A stretch of 64,000 bases of DNA, taken from positions 106,156,551-106,220,550 of the forward strand of contig CM073895.1 of NCBI GenBank assembly GCA_037176705.1, given 5' to 3'. Of this stretch, positions 39,741-49,607 are shown piece by piece. The notes under the pieces are model-generated. The model saw only the letters and a list, made by a program, of their open reading frames with translations. It did no database searches and was not told the origin of the DNA. Position 1 is the first letter of the stretch. Every line of letters begins with the position of its first letter. Source of the stretch: Molossus alvarezi (taxonomy: Eukaryota; Chordata; Mammalia; Chiroptera; Molossidae). A program made the translations under genes and the position numbers.

Positions 39741-41701
39741 TTGGTTGTCTCCATGCAAGGAGCAAATCCATGAATTGGAAGACACTGACAATACCAAGGG
39801 TTTTTCACATTGAACATCTCTGTGAATGAGAACAAGAGGAGTGTTCTAGAGAAAATGCACTTGTGCAGGGGACCTGGGTATCCATTTCAATTACTTACAC
39901 ACTAACTATGCCCGGTGTGCAGGGCATACTTTACATTGGAGTGTCAAACAGTGTTGTAAGTAAATGCAGGTGTCTGCCTTCTTTCCTATGTGACCAAAAA
40001 GGCAACCTGTACTAGTTGATGAGGCAGCCTTTCCACATACTACCTTTTAGCCCTGCATATGTGTTTTTTGCCTGGGAGTGTCTATGAGTCATCTTGATAT
40101 CCAACAAAGGTTGGGCTGCAGAAATCAAACACATTGGTTAGGGCAATGTTGAGGTCATGGAAATCTATACCCTATTCAGTTCTACACACATTCTTTAAAG
40201 TTGTGACCGAATGAATCAGTGTCATTCTTGGATCCATCATACATTTCACTGTTTGTACCGATTTCCTCAAACAACATAAGGAGTAGATACCTGTTTTCTC
40301 CTGAGAATTCAAAGTAAACGCTTTCCATCATTGTGAAATGCTGGAATTGTACCTTGTTCATGAATGGAATCTCCCGAATCTATCTTTCTAATTCCCTGTG
40401 ACAAATTCAGCCTATTTCTTGATAACTGACAAGTACTCAATCCCCTTATTCCACCCATTAGAACAAAAAAGGGATCAATTTAAAAGAGGGACTGTCAGTC
40501 TTTGAACAATGGTCATGGATTCACTTGTTTCAAGACTATTTCCCTGAAGATCCTATGGAAATACACAGGCATAGTCAAAAGTGTTCATGACTGGTGTTCT
40601 TTCTGTGCAGAATAATAGAATAACATTCAGTTCAAGAGCAGAATGGAAACCTTAATACGGTTGCAGTGTCCAATGGACTGTTCAGTGGCTCCCTGTTCAA
40701 AGAACTGTGTTCTAATAGACAACCTTCTTCAAATAATATTCAAATATTGAGAAAAAGATTCTAGGGCTATACCCGCTTCACACGAAATGGAACCACCACT
40801 GTTGTTCAGTTTTTCAGATTACGTGTTCTTAGTACAGTTGTTGAAAGTATTGAGTTAAGGAAATGTGGCTACCTGACTCTTGATAGGTCCTTAGATATAC
40901 TTTTCACTCTAGTTTGATTGTAGGAGAGTGTATACAAACCAAACCTATTCCAAATGAACTGTGTTAGAACTCTTCACTTCAGTGGCACCAAAGTCACTTC
41001 CATAAAGCCTAGAGCGTGAGGATCCTCAAAGCATCTGTTGTTTTGCTTAAGTGTTTAAGAAATGTCCATTTGTGAAGGTGGAATCACACTTAAGCTTCGC
41101 AGTGTAAGTTTCTTTCCCTTGTTCCAGACAAAGAGACACAAGTCTTGCTGGTGCAGTCTTGGATATACTGAACTATGGGCAAAACTCTGTGAGAGCCAGG
41201 GGCCACATTCACACAGTGGCATGTTTTTCCCTGGGAAGTTAAGTACCTTTGCAGGGAAAGTGTGAACAAACATGTTCTAGTCAAACAACTGTTGGAATGA
41301 ATGAATATTTCCATTTGGGTTAAGTGAATGCACAGATGTTGAGTAACATGAACACTTTAACGTACATTCTCCTCGTTTTATAGGGAGATCCAGTCATATC
41401 ATGGAAAGAACCACTAGGACAGAGCACACTTATGTGTAGAATCAAAAGTTATCCCTTTTTGTGTTCTGTGTTGTTCATGGTTTCAAAGATTGCATCGTCT
41501 TGAAGCCCATTTTTGAAGGCGATACTTGGAAAAAGTTTGGTTTCTGCTGTAGCAGTTGGTTTCACATGATTCTTACTCAGAACAGTTCACCAACGTATGG
41601 CCACGACTGAATCAATGGAAAGATTGATAACTACTGGTGTCACGTATGTGCATACTTGAAGCAGTGAAACTGAACACATCTACAGTGATTTAGTTGAAGC
41701 A
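39741..41701 (+). repeat. Satellite monomer m21, G type, core edge
   Basis: G-type with the variants of m16. From about 41,600 it changes to right-flank states (ACGACTGAATC, ACAGTGATTTAG), marking the end of the homogenised domain. Box intact. Confidence 0.92.
40771..40787 (-). other. CENP-B box-like motif, intact (m21)
   Basis: All core positions kept; last box of the homogenised core. Confidence 0.8.
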
Positions 41702-43659
41702 TTGGTTGTCTCCATGCAAGGAGTAAATCCATGAATTGGAAGACACTGACAATACCAAGGGTTTTTCACATTGAACATCTCTGTGAATGAGAACAAGAGG
41801 AGTGTTCTAGAGAAAATGCACTTGTGCAGTGGACCTGGGTATCCATTTCAATTACTTACACACTAACTATGCCCGGTGTGCAGGGCCTACTTTACATTGG
41901 AGTGTCAAACAGTGTTGTAAGTAAATGTAGGTGTCTACCTTCTTTCCTATGTGACCAGGAAAGTCAACCTGTACTAGTTGATGAGGCAGCCTTCCTCATA
42001 CTACCTTTTAGCCCTGCATATGTGTGTTTGCCTGGAAGTTTCTATGAGTCATCTTGATATCCAACAAAGGCTGGGCTGCAGAAATCAAACACATTGGTTA
42101 GGGCAATGTTCAGGTCATGGAAATCTATACCCTATTCAGTTCTACACACATTCTTTAAAGTTGTGACCGAATGAATCAGTGTCATTCTTGGATCCATCAT
42201 ACATTTCACTGTTTGTACCGATTTCCTCAAACAACATAAGGAGTAGATACCTGTTTTCTCCTGAGAATTCAAAGTAAACGCTTTCCATCATTGTGAAATG
42301 CTGGAATTTTACCTTGTTCATGAATGGAATCTCCCGAACCTATCTTTCTAATTCCCTGTGACAAATTCAGCCTATTTCTTGATAACTGACAAGTACTCAA
42401 TCCCCTTATTCCAGCCATTAGAACAAAAAAGGGATCAATTTAAAAGAGGGAGTGTCAGACTTTGAACAATGGTCATGGATTCACTTGTTTCAAGACTATT
42501 TCCCCGAAGATCCTATGGGAATACACAGGCATAGTCAAAAGTGTTCATGACTGGTGTTCTTTCTGTGCAGAATAATAGAATAACAATCAGTTCAAGAGCA
42601 GAATGGAAACCTTAATACGGTTGCAGTGTCCAATGGACTGTTCAGTGGCTCCCTGTTCAAAGAACTGTGTTCCAATAGACAACCTTCTTCAAATAATATC
42701 CAAATATTGAGAAAAAGATTCTAGGGCTATACGCGCTTCACACGAAATGGAACCACCAGTGTTGTACTGTTTTCAGATGACGTATTCTTAGTACAGTTGT
42801 GGAATGTATTGATTTAAGGAAATGTGGCTACCTGACTCTTGATAGGTCCTTAGATATACTTTTCACTCTAGTTTGATTGTAGGAGAGTGTATACAAACCA
42901 AATCTCTTCCAAATGAACTGTGTTAGAACTCTTCACTTCAGTGGCACCAAAGTCACTTCCATGAAGCCTAGAGCGTGAGGATCCTCAAAGCATATGTTGT
43001 TTTGGTTAAGTGTTTAAGAAATGTCCATTTGTAAAGGTGGAATCACATTTAACTTCGCAGTGTAAGTTTCTTTCCCTTGTTTCAGACAAAGAGACACAAG
43101 ACTTGCTGGTGCAGTCTTGGATATACTGAACTATGGGCTAAACTCCGTGAGAGCCAGGGGCCACATTCACTCAGTGGCATGTTTTTCCCTGGGAAGATAA
43201 GTACCTTTGCAGGGAAAGTGTGAACAAACATGTTCTAGTCAAACAACTGTTGGAATGAATGAATATCTCCATTTGGGTTAAGTGAATGCACAGATCTTGA
43301 GTAACATGAACACTTTAACGTACATTCTCCTCGTTTTATAGGGAGATCCAGTCATATCATGGAAAGAACAACTAGGACAGAGCACACTTATGTGTAGAAT
43401 CAAAAGTTATCCCTTTTTGTGTTCTGTGTTGTTCATGGTTTCAAAGATTGGATCGTCTTGAAGCCCATTTTTGAAGGCGATACTTGGAAAAAGTTTGGTT
43501 TCTGCTGTAGCAGTTGGTTTCACATGATTCTTACTCAGAACAGTGAACCAACATTTGTCCAAGACTGAGTCAATGGAAAGATTGATAACTACTGGTGTCA
43601 CACATGTGCATTATTGAAGCAGTGAAACTGAACACATCTAAAGTGATGTAGTTGAAACA
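41702..43659 (+). repeat. Satellite monomer m22, divergent
   Basis: First fully divergent unit after the core. It has CAGGGCCTAC, a deletion giving GCCTTCCTCATA, and a cluster of changes around 42,760-42,800 (TGTACTGTTTTCAGATGACG). The CENP-B box-like motif is broken by C to G in its CGGG half. Confidence 0.92.
42731..42747 (-). other. CENP-B box-like motif, broken (m22)
   Basis: Plus strand ACGCGC in place of ACCCGC, so CGGG reads CGCG. It is the only box broken in this half. Confidence 0.75.
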
Positions 43660-45627
43660 TTGGTTGTCTCCATGCAAGGAGTAAATCAATGAATTGGAAG
43701 ACACTGACAATACCAAGGGTTTTTCACATTGAACATCTCTGTGAATGAGAACAAGAGGAGTGTTTTAGAGAAAATGCACTTGTGCAGTGGACCTGGGTAT
43801 CCATTTCAATTACTTACACACTAACTATGCCCGGTGTGCAGGGCATACTTTACATTGGAGTGTCAAACAGTGTTGTAAGTAAATTCAGGTGTCTGCCTCT
43901 TTCCTATGTGACCCGCAAAGTCAACCTGTACTAGTTGATGAGGGAGCCTTTCCACATACTACCTTTTAGCCCTGCATATGTGTTGTTTGCCTGGAAGTGT
44001 CTATGAGTCATCTTGATATCCAACAAAGGCTGGGCTGCAGAAATCAAACACATTGGTTAGGGCAATGTTCAGGTCATGGAAATCTATACCCGATTCAGTT
44101 CTACACAAATTCTTTAAAGTTGTGACCGAATGAATCAGTGTCATTTGGATCCATCATACATTTCACTGTTTGTACCGATTTCCTCAAAAAACATAAGGAG
44201 TAGATACCTGTTTTCTCCTGAGAATTCAAAGTAAACGCTTTCCATCATTGTGAAATGCTGGAATTGTACCTTGTTCATGAATGGAATCTCCCGAACCTAT
44301 CTTTCTAATTCCCTGTGACAAATTCAGCCTATTTCTTGATAACTGACAAGTACTCAATCCCCTTATTCCAGCCATTAGAACAAAAAAGGGATCAATTTAA
44401 AAGAGGGACTGTCAGTCTTTGAACAATGGTCATGGATTCACTTGTTTCAAGACTATTTCCCCGAAGATCCTATGGGAATACACTGGCATAGTCAAAAGTG
44501 TTCATGACTGGTGTTCTTTCTGTGCAGAATAATAGAATAACATTCAGTTCAAGAGCAGAATGGAAACCTTAATACGGATGCAGTGTCCAATGGACTGTTC
44601 AGTGGCTCCCTGTTCAAAGAACTGTGTTCCAATAGACAACCTTCTTCAAATAATATCCAAATATTGAGAAAAAGATTCTAGGGCTATACCCGCTTCACAC
44701 GAAATGGAACCACCACTGTTGTTCAGTTTTTCAGATTACGTGTTCTTAGTACAGTTGTGCAAAGTATTGATTTAAGGAAATGTGGCTACCTAACTCTTGA
44801 TAGGTCCTTAGATATACTTTTCACTCTAGTTTGATTGTAGGAGAGTGTATACAAACCAAACCTATTCCAAATGAACTGTGTCAGAACTCTTCACTTCAGT
44901 GGCACCAAAGTCACTTCCATAAAGCCTAGAGCGTGAGGATCCTCAAAGCATATGTTGTTTTGGTTAAGTGTTTAAGAAATGTCCATTTGTAAAGGTGGAA
45001 TCACACTTAAACTTCGCAGAGTAAGTTTCTTTCCCTTGTTCCAGACTAAGAGATACAAGACTTGCTGGTATACTGATATACAGTCTTGGATATACTGAAC
45101 TATGGGCAAAACTCTGTGAGAGCCAGGGCCACATTCACTCAGTGGCATGTTTCTCTCAGGGAAGTTAATTACCTTTGCAGGGAAAGTGTGAACAAACATG
45201 TTCTAGTCAAACAACTGTTGGAATGAATGAATATTTCCATTTGGGTAAAGTGAATGCACAGATCTTGAGTAACATGAACACTTTAACGTACATTCTCCTC
45301 GTTTTATAGGGAGATCCAGTCATATCATGGAAAGAACCACTAGGACAGAGCACACTTATGTGTAGAATCAAAAGTTATCCCTTTTTGTGTTCTGTGTTGT
45401 TCATGGTTTCAAAGATTGGATCGTCTTGAAGCCCATTTTTGAAGGCGATACTTGGAAAAAGTTTGGTTTCTGCTGTAGCAGGTGGTTTCACATGAATCTT
45501 ACTCAGAACAGTGAACCAACGTATGTCCAAGACTGAATCAATGGAAAGATTGATAACTACTGGTGTCACACATGTGCATTCTTGAAGCAGTGAAACTGAA
45601 CACATCTAAAGTGATGTAGTTGAAACA
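43660..45627 (+). repeat. Satellite monomer m23, divergent, 1,968 bp
   Basis: Longest uninterrupted unit. A single G is replaced by ATACTGATATA at 45070-45080 (net +10), resembling the nearby GATATACTGAAC, so probably a local templated duplication. A two-base loss near 44,145 partly offsets it. Box intact. Confidence 0.92.
44688..44704 (-). other. CENP-B box-like motif, intact (m23)
   Basis: All core positions kept although the monomer is divergent. Confidence 0.8.
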
Positions 45628-46657
45628 TTGGTTGTCTCCATGCAAGGAGTAAATCCATGAATTGGAAGACACTGACAATACCAAGGGTTTTTCACATTGA
45701 ACATCTCTGTGAATGAGAACAAGAGGAGTGTTTTAGAGAAAATGCACTTGTGCAGTCGACCTGGGTATCCATTTCAATTACTTACACACTAACTATGCCA
45801 GGTGTGCAGGGCATACTTTACATTGGAGTGTCAAACAGTGTTGTAAGTAGATGCAGGTGTCTACCTTCTTTCCTATGTGACCAGGAAAGTCAACCTGTAC
45901 TAGTTGATGAGGCAGGCTTTCCACATACTACCTATTAGCCCAGCATATGTGTTATTTGCCTGGAAGTGTCTATGAGTCAGCTTGATATCCAGCAAAGGCT
46001 GGGCTGCAGAAATCAAACACATTGTTTAGGGCAATGTTCAGGTCATGGAAATCTATACCCTATTCAGTTCTACACACATTTTTTAAAGTTGTGAACGAAT
46101 GAATCAGTGTCATTCTTGGATCCATCATATATTTCACTGTTTGTACCGATTTCCTCAAAAAATATAAGGAGTAGATACCTGTTTTCTCCTGAGAATTCAA
46201 AGTAAACGCTTTCCATCATTGTGAAATGCTGGAATTGTACCTTGTACATGAATGGAATCTCCCGAACCTATCTTTCTAATTCCCTGTGACCAATTCAGCC
46301 TATTTCTTGATAACTGCCAAGTACTCAATCCCCTTATTCCAGCCATTAGAACAAAAAAGGGATCAATTTAAAAGAGGGAGTGTCAGTCTTTGAACGATGG
46401 TCATGGATTCACTTGTTTCAAGACTATTTCCCCGAAGAACCTATGGGAATACACTGGCATAGTCAAAAGTGTTCATGACTGGTGTTCTTTCTGTGCAGAA
46501 TAATAGAATAACATTCAGTTCAAGAGCAGAATGGAAACCTTAATACGGTTGCAGTGTCCAATGGACAGTTTAGTGGCTCCCTGTTCAAAGAACTGTGTCC
46601 AATAGACAACCTTCTTCAAATAATATCCAAATATTGAGAAAAAGATTCTAGGGCTAT

Positions 46658-46674
46658 ACCCGCTTCACACGAAA
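46658..46674 (-). other. CENP-B box-like motif, intact (m24)
   Basis: All core positions kept. About 8.1 kb of satellite, SINE and L1 separates it from the next box. Confidence 0.8.
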
Positions 46675-47390
46675 TGGAACCACCACTGTTGTACTGTTTT
46701 TCATATTACGTGTTCTTAGTACAGTTGTGGAAAGTATTGATTTAAGGAAATGTGGCTACCTGACTCTTGATAGGTCCTTAGATATACTTTTCACTCTAGT
46801 TTGATTGTAGGAGAGTGTATACAAACCAAACCTTTTCCAAATGAACTGTGTGAGAACTCTTCACTTCAGTGGCACCAAAGTCACTTACATAAAGCCTAGA
46901 GCGTGAGGATCCTCAAAGCATATGTTGTTTTGGTTAAGTGTTTAAGAAATGTCCATTTGTAAAGGTGGAATCACACTGAAACTTCGCAGTGTAAGTTTCT
47001 TTCCCTTGTTTCAGACAAAGAGACACAAGACTTGCTGGTGCAGTCTTGGATATACTGAACTATGGGCAAAACTCTGTGAGAGCCAGGGGCCACATTCACT
47101 CAGTGGCATGTTTTTCCCTGGGAAGTTAAGTACCTTTGCAGGGAAAGTGTGAACAAACATGTTCTAGACAAACAACTGTTGGAATGAATGAATATTTCCA
47201 TTTGGGTTAAGTGAATGCACAGATCTTGAGTAACATGAACACTTTAACGTACATTCTCCTCGTTTTATAGGGAGATCCAGTCATATCATGGAAAGAACAA
47301 CTAGGACAGAGCACACTTATGTGTAGAATCAAAAGTTATCCCTTTTTGTGTTCTGTGTTGTTCATGGTTTCAAAGATTGGATCGTATTGT

Positions 47391-47401
47391 AGCCCATTTT
47401 T
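47391..47401 (+). repeat. SINE target-site duplication, left copy
   Basis: AGCCCATTTTT, repeated at 47652-47662 across the SINE. The uninterrupted satellite has this sequence once. The nick implied on the plus strand (TTTTT/GA) suits L1 endonuclease. Confidence 0.85.
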
Positions 47402-47651
47402 TTTTTTTTATTCTCACCTGAGGATATTTTTCCATTTTTTGTACAGATCGAGTGGGAGGGAGAGAGAGGAAGGGAGAGAGAGAGAGAAACATCGACGTGA
47501 AGGGACACATCGAGTGGCTGCCACCCGCATGACCAACCAGGGCCGGGGACAAACAGCAACCGAAGTACATACCCTTAGCGGGATCCAAACCCGGGTCTCT
47601 CCGGACCGCAGGCCGACGCTCTAACCGCTGAGCCAAACTGGCCAGGGCTCA
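47402..47651 (-). mobile_element. VES: VES-type bat SINE (tRNA-derived), minus strand
   Basis: Read on the minus strand it starts with a tRNA-like head beginning GCCCTGGCCAGTTTGGCTC. It has an A box TGGCTCAGCGG (complement of 47625-47635) and a B box GGTTTGGATCC (complement of 47581-47591). A middle region, a CT-rich block and a tail with a poly-A seen as poly-T at 47397-47409 follow. The head and layout match VES SINEs of bats. RNA polymerase III transcription and L1-driven insertion are known for such elements. Several differences from the second SINE in the window show a separate insertion. Confidence 0.93.
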
Positions 47652-47662
47652 AGCCCATTTTT
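47652..47662 (+). repeat. SINE target-site duplication, right copy
   Basis: AGCCCATTTTT followed by GAAGGCG, the normal continuation of the satellite. Confidence 0.85.
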
Positions 47663-47843
47663 GAAGGCGATACTTGGAAAAACTTTGGTTTCTGCTGTAG
47701 CAGTTGGTTTCACATGATTCTTACTCAGAACAGTGAACCAACGTATGGCCTAGACTGAATCAATGGTAAGATTGATAACTACTGGTGTCACACATGTGCA
47801 TTCCTGAAGCAGTGAAAGTGAACACATCTAAAGTGATGTAGTT

Positions 47844-47860
47844 GAAACATTGGTTGTCTC
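47844..47860 (+). repeat. L1 target-site duplication, 5' copy
   Basis: GAAACATTGGTTGTCTC, identical to the uninterrupted satellite. The 3' copy at 53699-53715 differs by one base. The implied minus-strand nick (GTTTC/AAC) is close to the L1 endonuclease preference. Confidence 0.93.
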
Positions 47861-48680
47861 GAATGACCGAAAAATGGCGGCGGAGTGAACGGAGCTACAC
47901 ATACCGTCTCCCAGAACCAAACTGGTATTACAACTCTAACACAGACAAATCGACAGGAAAAACCAACAGAAAAGCAGTTTGGAGGACCATACAACGAGGG
48001 ACACTGACTCCATCCCGGTAGGCTTGCGAAGGCGCGAGACGGGGCTGGGAGCCCACGGTCGGCAGCTCGGCAGCGGCCTTCGCTGGGAGCAGCGCCCTCG
48101 GGTTACACTCCCAGTCGGCTCCACAGCGCAGCCGGGACAGAGGCTAAAACAGCCACAGCCACTCACCTTGGGCTCCGGCAGAGGGAGGGCAGACTGGACT
48201 GGAGCTGTGTCGGGACACTCGGGGTTTGGAGGGCGCTCGGAGCTTTGGCTGAGTGCAGCCACTCAGGACAGTGGCCACATTGCTCCTTCCCAGGGCTCTG
48301 AGGAGAGGCAGCAGCCCCTCCCTCGGAGATCCAACCCCACCCTGTGGGCCATTGAAGTGCTAATTGAGGCTCACTAACAACTAACATCTGCCCCACCCTC
48401 GTGAAAGCCCCTTGACTGAGCACCAGACGGAGTTTTTCAATCAACTGACAACCCAAAACTCATCAATTGACCTAGACTGCTAGCTCCAGGCAAAAAGCTA
48501 GAGGATAACAGTACGTTTCCTGGGCTGGCAACTTTAACCAGGAAAGTAAGACTTGACAGTGGTGTTCAACGTGGGTCCTCCCTCGCTCATCTAAACACAG
48601 GAGAGGGAGCCACAAACAGCAGAACACCAACACCCACAGGGAGAACTTGACAGGCTCCAAAGCCCACAGTGATAGCCAAA
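47861..48680 (+). promoter_or_regulatory. L1 5' UTR / internal promoter
   Basis: About 820 bp, clearly richer in G, C and CpG than the surrounding satellite, and ending at the ORF1 start codon. L1 5' UTRs act as internal RNA polymerase II promoters. Frames on both strands exist here but lack ATG starts or known similarity and are not called. Confidence 0.85.
47871..47881 (+). promoter_or_regulatory. YY1-like site at the L1 start
   Basis: AAAATGGCGGC lies ten bases from the 5' end. In human L1 a YY1 site in the same place sets the transcription start; the same role here is inference from position and core ATGGC. Confidence 0.6.
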
Positions 48681-49562
48681 ATGGTGAAACACAGAAACAG
48701 AAGTCAAATGAAAGAGCAAGACACCTCCACCGAAGATGAGATCAATGTGGAGCAATTAGGCATGTTAACAGAGCTAGAATTCAGAGCCATGATCTTGAGG
48801 AAGTTGAACAGCATGAGTAAGGACATAGAGACACTGAAAATAAGCCAAATGGAAATTAAAAACCAACAAGAAGAGATAAAAAATGACATATCCGAAATGA
48901 AAAACACATTGGAAGGTTTAAAAAGCAGAGTAGGGGAAGCTGAGGACCGGATCAGTGAATTAGAAGACAGGGTAGAAAAAATCAACCAATCAGAAAAACA
49001 AAAGGAAAAAACTATTAAAAAACAGGAAGACAGCTTAAGAGAACTATGGGACAACTGGAAACGGAATAATGTTCGCATCATAGGAGTCCCCGAAGAAGAA
49101 GAAAATGAGCAAGGGATAGAGAATATATTCAAAAAAATAGTGAGAGAAAACTTCCCTAATTTGGTGAAGGAAGAAGGCATTCATGTCCAAGAAGCACAGA
49201 GAGTCCCAAGTAAGAAGAACCCAAACAGGTCCACACCAAGACACATAGTAATTAAAATGCCACAAATTAAAGACAAAGAGAGAATCCTAAAAGCACCAAG
49301 AGATAAGCAACAGGATACCTACAAAGGGAACCCCATAAGGCTCTCAGCGGACTTCTCACAAGAAACACTACAGGCCAGAAGAGAATGGCATGAAGTAATC
49401 AAAGTCATGAAAAACAAGAATCTGAATCCAAGACTACTCTACCCAGCAAGGCTATCATTCAAAATAGAAGATCAAATAAAGAGCTTCCCAGACAAAAAAA
49501 GGCTAAGGGAATACATTAGCACCAAACCAGCACTGCAAGAAATGTTAAAAGGACTGCTGTAA
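48681..49562 (+). CDS. ORF1: L1 ORF1 protein (RNA-binding chaperone), 293 aa
   Basis: The ORF1 protein coats L1 RNA as a trimer in the cytoplasmic ribonucleoprotein and is needed for retrotransposition. Residues about 40-126 are rich in E, K and L with heptad spacing and form the coiled coil. Residues about 129-225 form the RRM, starting at the NVRIIGVPE motif and including TPRHIVIKM. The rest is the C-terminal domain with ETLQARREW and YPARLSF. I place the start at ATG 48681: it has A at -3 and G at +4, whereas the open frame upstream begins only with a GTG at 48669. It is shorter than the human protein (338 aa), mainly at the N-terminus. No stop or frameshift is present, so it could still be translated. 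Confidence 0.93.
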   Translation: MVKHRNRSQMKEQDTSTEDEINVEQLGMLTELEFRAMILRKLNSMSKDIETLKISQMEIKNQQEEIKNDISEMKNTLEGLKSRVGEAEDRISELEDRVEKINQSEKQKEKTIKKQEDSLRELWDNWKRNNVRIIGVPEEEENEQGIENIFKKIVRENFPNLVKEEGIHVQEAQRVPSKKNPNRSTPRHIVIKMPQIKDKERILKAPRDKQQDTYKGNPIRLSADFSQETLQARREWHEVIKVMKNKNLNPRLLYPARLSFKIEDQIKSFPDKKRLREYISTKPALQEMLKGLL

Positions 49563-49607
49563 TTAGCAGTAGAAATGGGAAGAAAAATAAAACCACACTA
49601 AACAAAA
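49563..49607 (+). other. L1 inter-ORF spacer
   Basis: 45 bp of A-rich sequence between the ORF1 stop and the ORF2 ATG. It is similar in position and size to the spacer across which ORF2 is translated by reinitiation in other L1s. Confidence 0.8.

Larger units (their letters stand above)
1380..41600 (+). repeat. Homogenised higher-order repeat (T-G-S trimer, about 5,880 bp)
   Basis: Three monomer types are separable by linked variants. T has TTACTTACAC, CAACCAGTACTAG, CCGAACCTGTC and CCAAGAAAGTTAATTACC. G has GCAGGGGACC, GACCAAAAAGGC and CGAATCTATC. S has GGAGCTGGGTATGC, CTTGGTTCCATC, CACATGAAATGG and a two-base deletion giving CCCATTTGAAGG. The order from m2 is G S | T G S S | T G S/G S | T G S | T G S* | T G S/T G, where slashes mark recombinant monomers and S* a mosaic. 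Copies of one type differ by only a few bases per monomer, and no transposon interrupts this stretch. The left limit lies inside m1, where flanking-type variants give way to T type. The right limit lies in the tail of m21, where ACGACTGAATC and ACAGTGATTTAG, typical of the right flank, first appear. Confidence 0.9.
45628..47849 (+). repeat. Satellite monomer m24, divergent, split by a SINE
   Basis: About 1,961 bp of satellite interrupted by a minus-strand SINE at 47402-47651. Its front half is the closest match to the front half of m1 at the other end of the core. Box intact at 46658-46674. Confidence 0.92.

Noticed and set aside
534..47849. Tandem gene family
   Set aside because: There is no conserved coding frame, splice structure or polyadenylation signal per unit; spacing and sequence behave as a satellite.
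47979..48377. 132-codon frame in the L1 5' UTR
   Set aside because: It begins at TTG, has no ATG start and no recognisable similarity; high GC content lengthens chance frames here.
48669..48680. Upstream start for L1 ORF1 at 48669
   Set aside because: The codon there is GTG; the first ATG in frame is 48681 and has a strong Kozak context.
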